The notes beneath the pieces are model-generated. The model ran no database searches. It was not told where the DNA came from and saw only the letters and a list, made by a program, of their open reading frames with translations. Position numbers and translations under genes: made by a program. From Bythopirellula sp041737835 (GTDB taxonomy: Bacteria; Planctomycetota; Planctomycetia; Pirellulales; Lacipirellulaceae): a stretch of 64,000 nucleotides of DNA. The stretch is from the NCBI GenBank assembly GCA_041737835.1, contig JBGSQY010000049.1; one strand, 5' to 3'. Shown here piece by piece: positions 7,355 through 15,262 of the stretch (position 1 is its first letter; the number at the start of each line of letters is the position of its first letter).

Positions 7355-8470
7355 ATGAAAACAACACACTACGCTCTCGGCTCATTGTCTGTCCTGATCT
7401 TGGCTCTTGCGGTTGGTTGCAGCTCTTCGGCCAACTCCAATTCCGCTTCCACAGGAAAAAAGGAAGGCAAAGAAATTAAGCTGCTCAATGTTTCATACGA
7501 TCCTACCCGCGAGTTTTACAGCGAATTCAATGAGTCATTCGCCAAATACTGGAATCTCAAGACCGGCGATAACGTCATCATCGAACAATCCCACGGTGGT
7601 TCGGGCAAGCAGGCTCGGTTTGTAATCGACGGCCTGGAAGCCGACGTCGTAACGCTGGCTTTGGCGTACGACATCGACGCGATCGTCGACAACGCCAAGC
7701 TGCTTGATGCCGATTGGCAAAAGAAATTTCCCCAGAACAGTTCTCCTTACACCTCGACGATCGTATTCTTGGTGCGAAAGGGTAATCCCAAGGAGATCAA
7801 GGACTGGAGCGATCTAGTCAAGGACGGCGTAGAGGTCATAACTCCCAACCCCAAGACCAGTGGCGGCGCTCGTTGGAGCTATCTTGCCGCTTGGGGATAC
7901 GCACTCAAGAAAGAGCTAGGCGATTTCAGTAAGCTCACCGACGAATCGTCCAAAGATGCTGTGGCCGCTGCCCAGGTGAAAGCGAAGGAGTTTGTTACCG
8001 AGCTCTTTAAGCATGTTCCCGTGCTTGATCCAGGCGCCCGTGCCTCGACTAACACCTTCGTGCAGAGTGGCATCGGCGACGTGCTCTTGGCCTGGGAAAA
8101 CGAAGCATTTTTGGCCGTCGATGAAGCCAAACAAGGGGGCAAGGAAGATCTCGAAATCGTTGTCCCTTCGTTGAGCATCTTGGCCGAACCTCCCGTGGCG
8201 GTGGTTGACAATGTGGCCAAAAAGCACGGCACGACCGAAGTTGCCGAAGCCTATCTCGAGCATTTGTATTCGCCGCAAGGCCAGCAGTTGGCCGCCAAGC
8301 ATTACTATCGCCCTTCGATCGAAAAAGCGATCACTTCCGAACAGCGTGAGCAGTTTGTCGATGTTGAATTGTTCTCGATCGACGACGTGTTCGGCAATTG
8401 GCGGAAGGCTCAGAAAGAGCATTTCGACGATGGTGGCGTGTTCGATCAGATTTATCAGCCGGGTCAGTGA
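7355..8470 (+). CDS. sbp: sulfate ABC transporter substrate-binding lipoprotein
   Basis: 371 residues from the ATG at 7355. This start places a lipoprotein signal at the N-terminus, with AVGC as lipobox and Cys22 as the lipidated residue; the in-frame ATG at 7322 would add eleven residues before it. The mature part matches the sulfate/thiosulfate-binding family (SBP type II): LLNVSYDPTREFY, QSHGGSGKQARFV, EADVVTLALAYDID, NPKTSGGARWSYLAAWGYA and DVLLAWENEA. It binds sulfate outside the membrane and delivers it to CysTW. It is the first gene of the operon sbp-cysT-cysW-cysA-yezD. A lipid anchor rather than a free periplasmic protein is unusual relative to enterobacterial Sbp. Confidence 0.93.
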   Translation: MKTTHYALGSLSVLILALAVGCSSSANSNSASTGKKEGKEIKLLNVSYDPTREFYSEFNESFAKYWNLKTGDNVIIEQSHGGSGKQARFVIDGLEADVVTLALAYDIDAIVDNAKLLDADWQKKFPQNSSPYTSTIVFLVRKGNPKEIKDWSDLVKDGVEVITPNPKTSGGARWSYLAAWGYALKKELGDFSKLTDESSKDAVAAAQVKAKEFVTELFKHVPVLDPGARASTNTFVQSGIGDVLLAWENEAFLAVDEAKQGGKEDLEIVVPSLSILAEPPVAVVDNVAKKHGTTEVAEAYLEHLYSPQGQQLAAKHYYRPSIEKAITSEQREQFVDVELFSIDDVFGNWRKAQKEHFDDGGVFDQIYQPGQ

Positions 8471-8515
8471 ACCAGATTTCACGATTCATAACAGGGATCA
8501 GTTAGGACCGTTATC

Positions 8516-9355
8516 ATGGCTTTTAAATTCAAATCACACAGTGTGCTGCCCGGCTTTGGGCTGACGTTGGGCTATACGATCACGTACCTCAGCCTGATCG
8601 TATTGATTCCGCTCGCGGCCTTGTTTCTCAAGTCGGCTTCGCTCCCCTGGGAGCGATTCTGGCAGGCCGTAACGGATCCTCGCGTGATGGCTTCGTATCG
8701 CTTGACCTTCGGGGCGTCGTTCGTGGCCGCGTTGATCAATGCCCTGCTGGGTTTTGTCGTGGCTTGGACATTGGTCCGCTACCGCTTTCCCGGTCGCAAG
8801 TTTATTGATGCGATCGTAGATCTCCCCTTTGCCTTGCCAACGGCTGTATCGGGAATCGCCCTCACGGCGATCTTCACTCGCAACGGTTGGTTGGGTCAGT
8901 ACCTTGAGCCCTTGGGCATCAAAGTCGCCTTCACACCGCTGGGCATCACCATCGCCTTAATATTCATCGGCTTACCCTTTGTCGTGCGGACTTTGCAGCC
9001 CGCGCTCGAAGAACTCGATGGCGAACTGGAAGAAGCGGCCGCGAGCTTGGGAGCTTCGCGTTGGACGACGTTCCATCGTGTGTTGGTTCCCACGGTGATG
9101 CCGGCTTTGACGACCGGATTTGCTTTGGCATTTGCTCGAGCAGTCGGTGAGTATGGCTCGGTCGTTTTCATCTCCGGCAACATGCCGATGAGAACCGAAA
9201 TCACCTCGCTGCTGATCATCACCAAACTCGAGCAATATGACTTCGCAGGGGCAAGTGCCCTGGCCGTCGTCATGCTGTTGGCTTCGTTCACAATTTTGCT
9301 GGCCATCAATGTGATTCAATGGCACTACAGCAGACGCATTCGGGGGGCGGCATAA
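8516..9355 (+). CDS. cysT: sulfate ABC transporter permease CysT
   Basis: 279 residues with about six membrane helices. The cytoplasmic EAA loop, EEAAASLGASRWTTFHRV, lies near residue 176, and the family motif DLPFALPTAVSGIALTAIF near 102. CysT (CysU) forms the sulfate channel with CysW in the inner membrane. It begins 45 nt after sbp. Its stop codon is immediately followed by the cysW ATG (TAA-ATG), so coupling is tight. Length and motifs are standard for the family. Confidence 0.94.
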   Translation: MAFKFKSHSVLPGFGLTLGYTITYLSLIVLIPLAALFLKSASLPWERFWQAVTDPRVMASYRLTFGASFVAALINALLGFVVAWTLVRYRFPGRKFIDAIVDLPFALPTAVSGIALTAIFTRNGWLGQYLEPLGIKVAFTPLGITIALIFIGLPFVVRTLQPALEELDGELEEAAASLGASRWTTFHRVLVPTVMPALTTGFALAFARAVGEYGSVVFISGNMPMRTEITSLLIITKLEQYDFAGASALAVVMLLASFTILLAINVIQWHYSRRIRGAA

Positions 9356-10243
9356 ATGAGTACCGCAACCAATGCAACTTTAGGGGGCAAGGCCCGTCAC
9401 CAAATTCGCGACCCGCGCTGGGTGCAGGTGCTGCTGATCGCGGTGTCGATGAGCTTTGTCGGCGTGCTGCTATTGTTCCCGCTGATGGTGGTGTTCATCG
9501 AAGCCTTTCGGGACGGTTGGAGCGGCTACATCGCCAGCTTCGAGGATCCCGCCGCCTGGCAAGCGATCAAACTGACCCTGATTGCAGCTGGAATTTCCGT
9601 GCCCTTGAATTTGGTTTTTGGATTAATCTCTGCCTGGGCGATCACCAAGTTTGATTTCCCTGGCAAGAGCTTGTTGATCTCGCTGATTGATTTGCCGTTT
9701 GCGATCTCTCCGGTGATTTCGGGTTTGATTTATGTTCTGATGTTCGGCTTGCAAGGCTGGCTGGGGCCATGGCTCAAGGAGCACGACATTCAAATCATTT
9801 TCGCGGTTCCCGGCATTGTGCTGGCCACGATTTTTGTGACGTTCCCCTTCGTTGCTCGCGAATTGATCCCGCTCATGCAAGAGCAAGGCAACGAAGAAGA
9901 ACAAGCGGCCCTTTCGTTGGGTGCCAACGGTTGGCAAACATTCCGCCGCGTGACGCTTCCGAACATCAAATGGGCTTTGCTCTACGGCGTGATTTTGTGC
10001 AACGCTCGGGCGATGGGCGAGTTCGGCGCGGTGGCGGTCGTGTCGGGCAGCATCCGAGGCCGGACCAACACTTTGCCGTTGCACGTCGAGATTCTTTACA
10101 ACGAATACAACGCTGTGGCGGCGTTCACGATGGCCTCGCTCCTCGCCTTGCTCGGCCTCGTGACGCTCGCCGCTAAGACTTACCTCGAATGGCGAGTCAA
10201 ACAACAACTCCGGCAAACACTTGTCGGTCCCTTTGAAACTTGA
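9356..10243 (+). CDS. cysW: sulfate ABC transporter permease CysW
   Basis: 295 residues with six predicted membrane helices. The EAA loop reads EEQAALSLGANGWQTFRRV, and the CysW-type motifs DLPFAISPVISGLIYVLMFG and ARAMGEFGAVAVVSG are clear. It is the second permease of the sulfate importer and starts directly after the cysT stop. cysA follows after 22 nt. Sequence and order match canonical cysTWA operons. Confidence 0.94.
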   Translation: MSTATNATLGGKARHQIRDPRWVQVLLIAVSMSFVGVLLLFPLMVVFIEAFRDGWSGYIASFEDPAAWQAIKLTLIAAGISVPLNLVFGLISAWAITKFDFPGKSLLISLIDLPFAISPVISGLIYVLMFGLQGWLGPWLKEHDIQIIFAVPGIVLATIFVTFPFVARELIPLMQEQGNEEEQAALSLGANGWQTFRRVTLPNIKWALLYGVILCNARAMGEFGAVAVVSGSIRGRTNTLPLHVEILYNEYNAVAAFTMASLLALLGLVTLAAKTYLEWRVKQQLRQTLVGPFET

Positions 10244-10265
10244 GCCGCCAACGGCAGAGAAAACC

Positions 10266-11339
10266 ATGAGTATCGAAGTCAAAAATGTCAGCAAGACATT
10301 CGGCAATTACAAAGCGCTCGATAACGTCAACCTCAAAGTCAACGACGGCGAACTCGTTGCGCTGTTGGGTCCATCGGGTTCAGGCAAAACGACGCTGCTC
10401 CGCATCATTGCCGGATTGGAAACGCCCGACAACGAGCAGGCCACGGTTATGTTTCATGGCGAAGACGTCGCCAGCCAGCGCGTCGGTGAGCGGCACGTGG
10501 GGTTTGTGTTCCAGCACTACGCGTTGTTCAAGCACATGTCGGTGTTTGAAAACATTGCGTTTGGTTTGCGGGTCCGCCCGCGAGCCCAACGTCCTGCGAA
10601 AGAGAAAATTGCCCAGAAGGTCTACGAACTGCTGAAGCTGATACAGTTAGAAAACTTTGGCAACCGATATCCGGCCCAGCTTTCCGGCGGACAGCGACAG
10701 CGGGTCGCCTTGGCCAGAGCACTCGCCATCGAACCGCGGGTCCTGTTGCTCGACGAACCCTTCGGAGCGCTCGACGCCAAGGTGCGGCAAGGTTTGCGGA
10801 ATTGGTTGCGAAAATTACACAGCGAGATTCACGTGACGACGATCCTGGTCACCCACGATCAAGAAGAAGCCCTCGAAGTCGCCGACCGGGTCGTGGTGAT
10901 GAATCAGGCCAGGATCGAGCAGGTGGGCTCGCCGGCTGAAGTGTTCCATCACCCCGCCACGGAATTCGTGATGGATTTCCTCGGCCAGGTGAACGTCTTT
11001 CGTGGTCGAATCGAAGGGGGACACGCCGTGGTGAGCGGCATGCAAATCGAAGCCCCTGCCCTCGTTGCGGGCAAAAGCGGTGCCGCCAACGTGTACGTCC
11101 GCCCGCATGAATTGAACATCGAACGCGAGCTCAACGGCAGCCCCGCCTTGAAGGCAACCGTCACGCGGATCAACCCCGCGGGTTCGTTAGCCAAAGTGGC
11201 CTTGGCCACCAGCGAAGGCAGCCATATCCAAGTTGATTTACCGTTTGAACGTTTCAAGGAATTGCGATTGTCGACGGGCGAGCAAGTGTATGTCTCCCCC
11301 AAGCAAGTCCGTGTTTTTGCACCAGAATACGAGATTTGA
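10266..11339 (+). CDS. cysA: sulfate ABC transporter ATP-binding protein CysA
   Basis: 357 residues from the ATG at 10266 (MSIEVKNVSKTFG). An earlier in-frame start at 10221 would overlap cysW and add residues absent from the family. The nucleotide-binding domain has Walker A GPSGSGKTTLLR, the signature LSGGQRQRVALARAL, Walker B VLLLDEPFGALD and the H-loop LVTHDQEEALE. The C-terminal ~110 residues form a TOBE regulatory domain, as in CysA. It energises CysTW. The stop is followed by a small hairpin GCGAC-N6-GTCGC (11344-11359) before yezD. Confidence 0.95.
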   Translation: MSIEVKNVSKTFGNYKALDNVNLKVNDGELVALLGPSGSGKTTLLRIIAGLETPDNEQATVMFHGEDVASQRVGERHVGFVFQHYALFKHMSVFENIAFGLRVRPRAQRPAKEKIAQKVYELLKLIQLENFGNRYPAQLSGGQRQRVALARALAIEPRVLLLDEPFGALDAKVRQGLRNWLRKLHSEIHVTTILVTHDQEEALEVADRVVVMNQARIEQVGSPAEVFHHPATEFVMDFLGQVNVFRGRIEGGHAVVSGMQIEAPALVAGKSGAANVYVRPHELNIERELNGSPALKATVTRINPAGSLAKVALATSEGSHIQVDLPFERFKELRLSTGEQVYVSPKQVRVFAPEYEI

Positions 11340-11381
11340 TGAAGCGACGTTGTTGTCGCGTCTTAATTAAGGACCTTTACT

Positions 11382-11618
11382 ATGAATGCTCACGAAACCA
11401 GAACCAATGGGGTCACACCTTTCCAGGCTCGTGATAACGATTGGCAACAAATTCAAGATGCCTTACGCGGGTTGCGCTATGGTTCGGTGAACATCATTGT
11501 CCAAGACGGTGTCATCGTCCAAGTCGACCGCACCGAAAAGCGCCGCCTGCGTCAGACGGGTGGCGGTCAGACGACAAACAATCACGCCGCGCCGACGAAT
11601 CAACAGCGGGCGTGTTAA
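11382..11618 (+). CDS. yezD: YezD-family (DUF2292) small protein
   Basis: 78 residues. The core IQDALRGLRYGSVNIIVQDG followed by VIVQVDRTEKRRL matches YezD/DUF2292, a small family that recurs next to sulfur-assimilation genes in many bacteria. No enzymatic function is known to me. It lies 42 nt after cysA with an AAGGA ribosome-binding site and belongs to the sulfate operon. The Gln/Asn-rich tail (about residues 62-78) is probably disordered. Confidence 0.85.
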   Translation: MNAHETRTNGVTPFQARDNDWQQIQDALRGLRYGSVNIIVQDGVIVQVDRTEKRRLRQTGGGQTTNNHAAPTNQQRAC

Positions 11619-11871
11619 AGCCTTATATTTTTCTGCTTAATGCCGACTCGCAACAGCGAGAGGCTTCTCCAATCGCTCCCGTAACCGACTCACTTCAGAG
11701 GTTGCGTGCTCAAGTTGTCATTCAGAACGGCCAGCCTATTAAGTTTGGCCACGACTTGAGGAATCTCGCTTCCACCATCGCCCGCTCTCAATGCGTGACG
11801 ATGTTGCCAGCCAGATCCCTCGGCGGGCAAGTCTCCCTCGGGATGACAATTAAAAACGAAAGGAATTAATC
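11619..11871 (+). other. intergenic region between yezD and the cysteine mini-ORF
   Basis: About 250 nt with no convincing gene. An open frame crosses it but is out of frame with yezD, begins within yezD and resembles no family. Near its end ATCCC (11816-11820) can pair with GGGAT (11840-11844) across a 19-nt loop, just before the mini-ORF. The region may be a leader or 5' UTR for the mini-ORF and the genes behind it. Confidence 0.35.
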
Positions 11872-11907
11872 ATGATCTGTTGCTGTTGTTGCATCGCCTT
11901 TGCTTGA
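11872..11907 (+). CDS. candidate polycysteine leader peptide (11 residues)
   Basis: ATG-ATC-(TGT/TGC)x5-ATC-GCC-TTT-GCT-TGA encodes MICCCCCIAFA. A strong Shine-Dalgarno (AAAGGA) is spaced normally before the ATG. The same AAGGAAT-TAATC-ATG context precedes the DUF1559 gene at 12825, which supports genuine translation. Five consecutive Cys codons just after a sulfate uptake operon suggest a cysteine-sensing leader peptide, like the polycysteine short ORFs described as attenuators in mycobacteria. The next gene starts 46 nt after the stop. I see no clear terminator hairpin in that gap, so the regulatory mechanism, if any, is unknown. Confidence 0.5.
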   Translation: MICCCCCIAFA

Positions 11908-11953
11908 AACCCATACCAAAAACATACACCAGAAAATAAGCGGAGTTCCCAAA

Positions 11954-12772
11954 ATGTCAGAAAGCACTTTTACAGATCGGAGCGGCGACGCCGATTTGCT
12001 CACCCGCGTGGGCATCGCTCTTACCTTGCGATTGCGGCACACGTTGCACGCGGTTCATATTCATGTGGAAAACGGAACCGTCACGCTGCGGGGCATGGTC
12101 CCCACGTTTTACGACCGCCAACTCGCGATCGAAGTGACCCGCCGAGTCGCGGGCGTGCATCGCGTTCTCGATGAAATTGCCGTCACGGGTAGCGAAGAGA
12201 CAACCGGCAAGCGTGCCCCCGTTGCTCGTAACACGGCAGCCACGAACGCGGTGCGCGGGGCCGGAACAGAATCCGCCCGTCGTTCGGCGGCTGCCGCGGC
12301 GTCCTATCGGCCTCAAGCAGTGCAAGGCTGGAAGTCGTTGTTCACCAACGCCGCCACGGTGCTGCGAGGCTTTTTCCTGGCCGTGGCCGTGATGTCCTTC
12401 GTGGGTTGCGGTGAGGCTTCCCTGGAAAAGGTGCCCGTCTTCCCCGCCAAGGGAACAATCACCTATCAGGGTAAGCCGATCCCCGGGGCAATGATCACGT
12501 TGCACCCCGTCACGCCTGTTGAAAATGTCCCCACGCCTCGTGCCAACGTCGCAAAAGATGGCACGTTCAGCGTCAAAACCTATGGCACCGAAGAAGGGGC
12601 TCCCGAAGGCGACTACAAGCTCACCGTGCTCTGGTACAAGCCGATTTACAACGGGCCAGATTTTACCTCAGGTCCGAATGTGATCCCACAAAAGTTCACA
12701 AAGCCTGAAACGACCGACATCCAAGTCAAAATCGCCTCGGGTCAGAACAACCTACCTGCCATCAAGCTGTAG
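11954..12772 (+). CDS. BON-domain protein fused to a carboxypeptidase-regulatory-like lipoprotein
   Basis: 272 residues from the ATG at 11954. Residues ~12-80 form a BON domain (VHIHVENGTVTLRGMVP, VTRRVAGVHRVLDEIAVTG). A low-complexity linker follows, then a hydrophobic stretch with an apparent lipobox ending at Cys152 (VMSFVGCGEAS). A transthyretin/carboxypeptidase-regulatory-like domain comes last (GTITYQGKPIPGAMITLHPV and a SVKTYGTEEGAPEGDYKLTV motif). The last ~150 residues alone match the small lipoproteins that commonly accompany DUF1559 genes in planctomycetes. An in-frame GTG at 12320 could start that lipoprotein separately, so this may be two products or a true fusion with an internal signal anchor. 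Confidence 0.7.
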   Translation: MSESTFTDRSGDADLLTRVGIALTLRLRHTLHAVHIHVENGTVTLRGMVPTFYDRQLAIEVTRRVAGVHRVLDEIAVTGSEETTGKRAPVARNTAATNAVRGAGTESARRSAAAAASYRPQAVQGWKSLFTNAATVLRGFFLAVAVMSFVGCGEASLEKVPVFPAKGTITYQGKPIPGAMITLHPVTPVENVPTPRANVAKDGTFSVKTYGTEEGAPEGDYKLTVLWYKPIYNGPDFTSGPNVIPQKFTKPETTDIQVKIASGQNNLPAIKL

Positions 12773-12824
12773 CGATCATTTAAACAATCAAAATCGAGAC
12801 CATATTTTTTTAAAAGGAATAATC

Positions 12825-13823
12825 ATGTCACGCAAACACAACGCTTTTACATTGGTGGAGCTGCTGGTGGTGATCGCCATCATCGGTGTCTTGGTAGCTC
12901 TGTTGTTGCCCGCCATTCAAGCCGCCCGTGAAGCCGCTCGTCGCACGCAGTGCGTCAATAACTTGAAGCAAATCGGCTTGGTCGTTCAGAACTACCATGA
13001 TGCCAAGAAAGTGGTCCCCGTCAGTGCCCGGCCCGTTGGCTTGACCACGGCCCCCCGTATTGCCGCGATCACGCACATGCTCCCCTATTTTGAACAGGCC
13101 CAGTTGCGTCAACAGTTTGATTTGACATTAAACTGGGGCAATGCCAAGAATCGTGACGTTGTCAACACGCCAATTGCGACATTGCAATGCCCTTCCGATC
13201 CTGAGCCAGCCAGCCGATTGGATGGTATTCCAGAAAATTCTCCTTGGGTGAATGAAGTCAGTTCGCCAACGGCTTACTCACCCACCGTGTGGGTCGACAA
13301 ACGATTGGCCGATGCCAATCTTGTGGACAGAACCAATGTCGATGGCAATGGAAACGCACTCGATATGCCAGGCATCATGGAATACAACAACGTCAAAGTG
13401 AACTTCAAGAGTGTGAGCGACGGCCTTTCCAATACGATTCTGTTTGCAGAATCCGCTGGTCGGCCTGCACGTTACCTCAGAGGAACCGCTAATCCGGATC
13501 TGACTGTGTCGCGTGTGAATTCGGGAGGGTGGTGCCGCCCTGCTTCGGACCTGCTGATCCAAGGCTGGGACGTTGTGAATGACAAAGCAATCGGTACGAG
13601 TGCCGTGAATGCCACCAACGGCGAGGATATTGTCACCTCAGGTTACCCCCATCCGTACTTGAGTACCTACGGCACGGGGGCACCCTACGCTTTCCATCCC
13701 GGCGTGAACAATCATGTATTCGGCGATGGATCGGTCCGTCCAATCAACGAAGACATCGACATCCGCGATTACGCTCGATTGATAACTCGCGATGGTGCCG
13801 AAGTTGTTAGTACGCAACTCTAG
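12825..13823 (+). CDS. DUF1559 family protein with prepilin-type N-terminus
   Basis: 332 residues. The N-terminus carries the type IV pilin/pseudopilin cleavage and methylation motif FTLVELLVVIAIIG followed by a hydrophobic helix. The DUF1559 body follows (CVNNLKQIGL at about 44), and the C-terminus has the hallmark H-x9-DG motif (HPGVNNHVFGDG). Such proteins are found in many copies in planctomycetes and are exported through a type II secretion/pilin pathway; their role is unknown. The ribosome-binding site AAAAGGAATAATC lies at normal distance. The gene sits 52 nt after the lipoprotein gene and is followed by a hairpin repeat and a strong terminator. Confidence 0.93.
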   Translation: MSRKHNAFTLVELLVVIAIIGVLVALLLPAIQAAREAARRTQCVNNLKQIGLVVQNYHDAKKVVPVSARPVGLTTAPRIAAITHMLPYFEQAQLRQQFDLTLNWGNAKNRDVVNTPIATLQCPSDPEPASRLDGIPENSPWVNEVSSPTAYSPTVWVDKRLADANLVDRTNVDGNGNALDMPGIMEYNNVKVNFKSVSDGLSNTILFAESAGRPARYLRGTANPDLTVSRVNSGGWCRPASDLLIQGWDVVNDKAIGTSAVNATNGEDIVTSGYPHPYLSTYGTGAPYAFHPGVNNHVFGDGSVRPINEDIDIRDYARLITRDGAEVVSTQL

Positions 13824-13847
13824 TTAGCCGGCAGCGTCACGCTGCCG
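13824..13847. repeat. 24-nt palindromic intergenic repeat, copy 3
   Basis: TTAGC plus CGGCAGCG-TCA-CGCTGCCG, identical to the copies at 3754 and 5491 except for one loop base. It lies directly after the DUF1559 stop codon. Confidence 0.7.
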
Positions 13848-13867
13848 TATAAATGGAAATTTCCGAT

Positions 13868-13905
13868 AACGCCCAGGGATTGCGATCCCTGGGCGTTGCC
13901 GTTTT
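13868..13905 (+). terminator. Rho-independent terminator after the DUF1559 gene
   Basis: AACGCCCAGGGAT and ATCCCTGGGCGTT form a perfect 13-bp stem with a TGCG tetraloop, followed shortly by TTTT. It probably ends transcription of the DUF1559 gene, and of the genes ahead of it if they are cotranscribed. Confidence 0.85.
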
Positions 13906-14087
13906 GATCCAAGATTTTTCTCGGAATTGTTCACAGTCCTTTCAATCTGCTAGCGTCCCCGTAGTCGCTGGCAACAGGCAACACTATGAAAAATGGCTAG
14001 AATTGATGCTTGCTGGCACGGCGATCAATCCACCTTGAGCGGTCGGCCTTGTTTTACTATCGTTCCGACGCAACTCGTGGTATCGGC

Positions 14088-14510
14088 ATGGTTCACGCAC
14101 GCTTATCGACTTTTGTTCGGTTGATTCTGGGCGGCCTGGGATTGAGTGTGTTGACATTGCTGCTGACCGCGAGAGGTTTGACGCCCGATCCGCGAGGATT
14201 CGGCACACACGAACAGTTGGGACTTACTCCGTGTAGCTTTTATCGCTGGACGGGGAGGGAATGCCCCACTTGCGGCGCGACGACCGCGTGGGCCTTGTTG
14301 CTTCGTGGCGACTTGGCTGCAGCGTTGCAATCCAATGTGGCTGGCACACTGTTGTGTATTGTTGCCGTGTTGAGCGTGCCGTGGTTGGCGATGTCGGCGC
14401 TTGTGGGGCGATGGTGGATTGTGAAAGCAACGGCCAACGCCTTGGTGCTGACTGGTAGTGGATTGGCAGTGATCGCCGTGTTCGATTGGGCGCAGCGAGT
14501 TTGGTTTTAA
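14088..14510 (+). CDS. DUF2752 family membrane protein
   Basis: 140 residues from the ATG at 14088; an upstream in-frame ATG at 14010 is possible but adds non-hydrophobic sequence. Two to three membrane helices flank the DUF2752 signature: CSFYRWTGRECPTCGATTAW near residue 50, with a CxxCG pair, followed by the acidic LLRGDLAAALQSN segment. The function of the family is unknown. It is common in Bacteroidota, actinobacteria and planctomycetes. It stands alone on the plus strand after the terminator and before a lipoprotein gene. Confidence 0.8.
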   Translation: MVHARLSTFVRLILGGLGLSVLTLLLTARGLTPDPRGFGTHEQLGLTPCSFYRWTGRECPTCGATTAWALLLRGDLAAALQSNVAGTLLCIVAVLSVPWLAMSALVGRWWIVKATANALVLTGSGLAVIAVFDWAQRVWF

Positions 14511-14590
14511 GATTGTGGTAGCCAAGATGGCTCGCCAAAAAAATAAGACTTGCCTGTGTGGCAGAATCTCATCTGGAAAAGGATTGAAAG

Positions 14591-15259
14591 ATGGCACGTC
14601 CTCTCTTAGCACAAAGCCGTTGGTTCGCGCTGTGTTTAACACTGCTTTTGCTGAGCTCGTCGGCGGGTTGCATCCATACCATTCTTGCCACGGGGATTTA
14701 CCTTTGGCAGGGAGGCAACGTCGTGCCAGCACAATGTGATAAGCTTGACGGCGAGCGCGTGGTCGTCGTGTGCCGGCCTCCTTCCACAAATGAGTACCGT
14801 CATGCCGGCGCCGCGCGGAGCATTGGCAAACGGGTGAGTGCGTTGCTCAAGGAAAATGTGAAGAAGGTCGACATGGTTAGTCCCAGCGAAGTCGACAACT
14901 GGATCGACGAACAAGATTGGGAAAACTTCAAGGATCTTGGTAGATCGGTACAAGCTACCCGAGTGGTTTACATCGAGCTCGATAGCTTTGATTTGTATAA
15001 GGGAACGACGCTCTATCAAGGTGATGCCGACGTGCGGGTCACTGTCTACGACATGACGACCCGCGACGGCGAAGAAGTGTGGACCCGAAACGTCGGTCAG
15101 GTGTTGTTTCCACGCAATGCCGGCATTCCCTCCGCGGATAAGTCGGTGCAGGAATTTCAGAACCAGTTTGTGGAAATTGTATCTGTCCAGACAGCCAGCT
15201 TGTTTTACAAGCACGATCCCAATGCCCAATTTGCACTTGATGCGGTCGCCAATCGCTAA
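14591..15259 (+). CDS. planctomycete-type lipoprotein of unknown function
   Basis: 222 residues. A signal peptide ends in lipobox SAGC with Cys27 as the lipidation site, so the protein is likely membrane anchored outside the cytoplasm. The mature part is a mixed alpha/beta domain (ERVVVVCRPPS, RVSALLKENVKKVDMVSPSEV, ATRVVYIELDSFDLYKGTTLYQGDADVRV split over several strands). It is somewhat like the small outer-membrane lipoproteins that compute a tensile or curli-type assembly role, but I recognise no specific family. It is convergent with the VWA gene, with a gap of only 3 nt. Confidence 0.65.
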   Translation: MARPLLAQSRWFALCLTLLLLSSSAGCIHTILATGIYLWQGGNVVPAQCDKLDGERVVVVCRPPSTNEYRHAGAARSIGKRVSALLKENVKKVDMVSPSEVDNWIDEQDWENFKDLGRSVQATRVVYIELDSFDLYKGTTLYQGDADVRVTVYDMTTRDGEEVWTRNVGQVLFPRNAGIPSADKSVQEFQNQFVEIVSVQTASLFYKHDPNAQFALDAVANR

Positions 15260-15262
15260 CGC

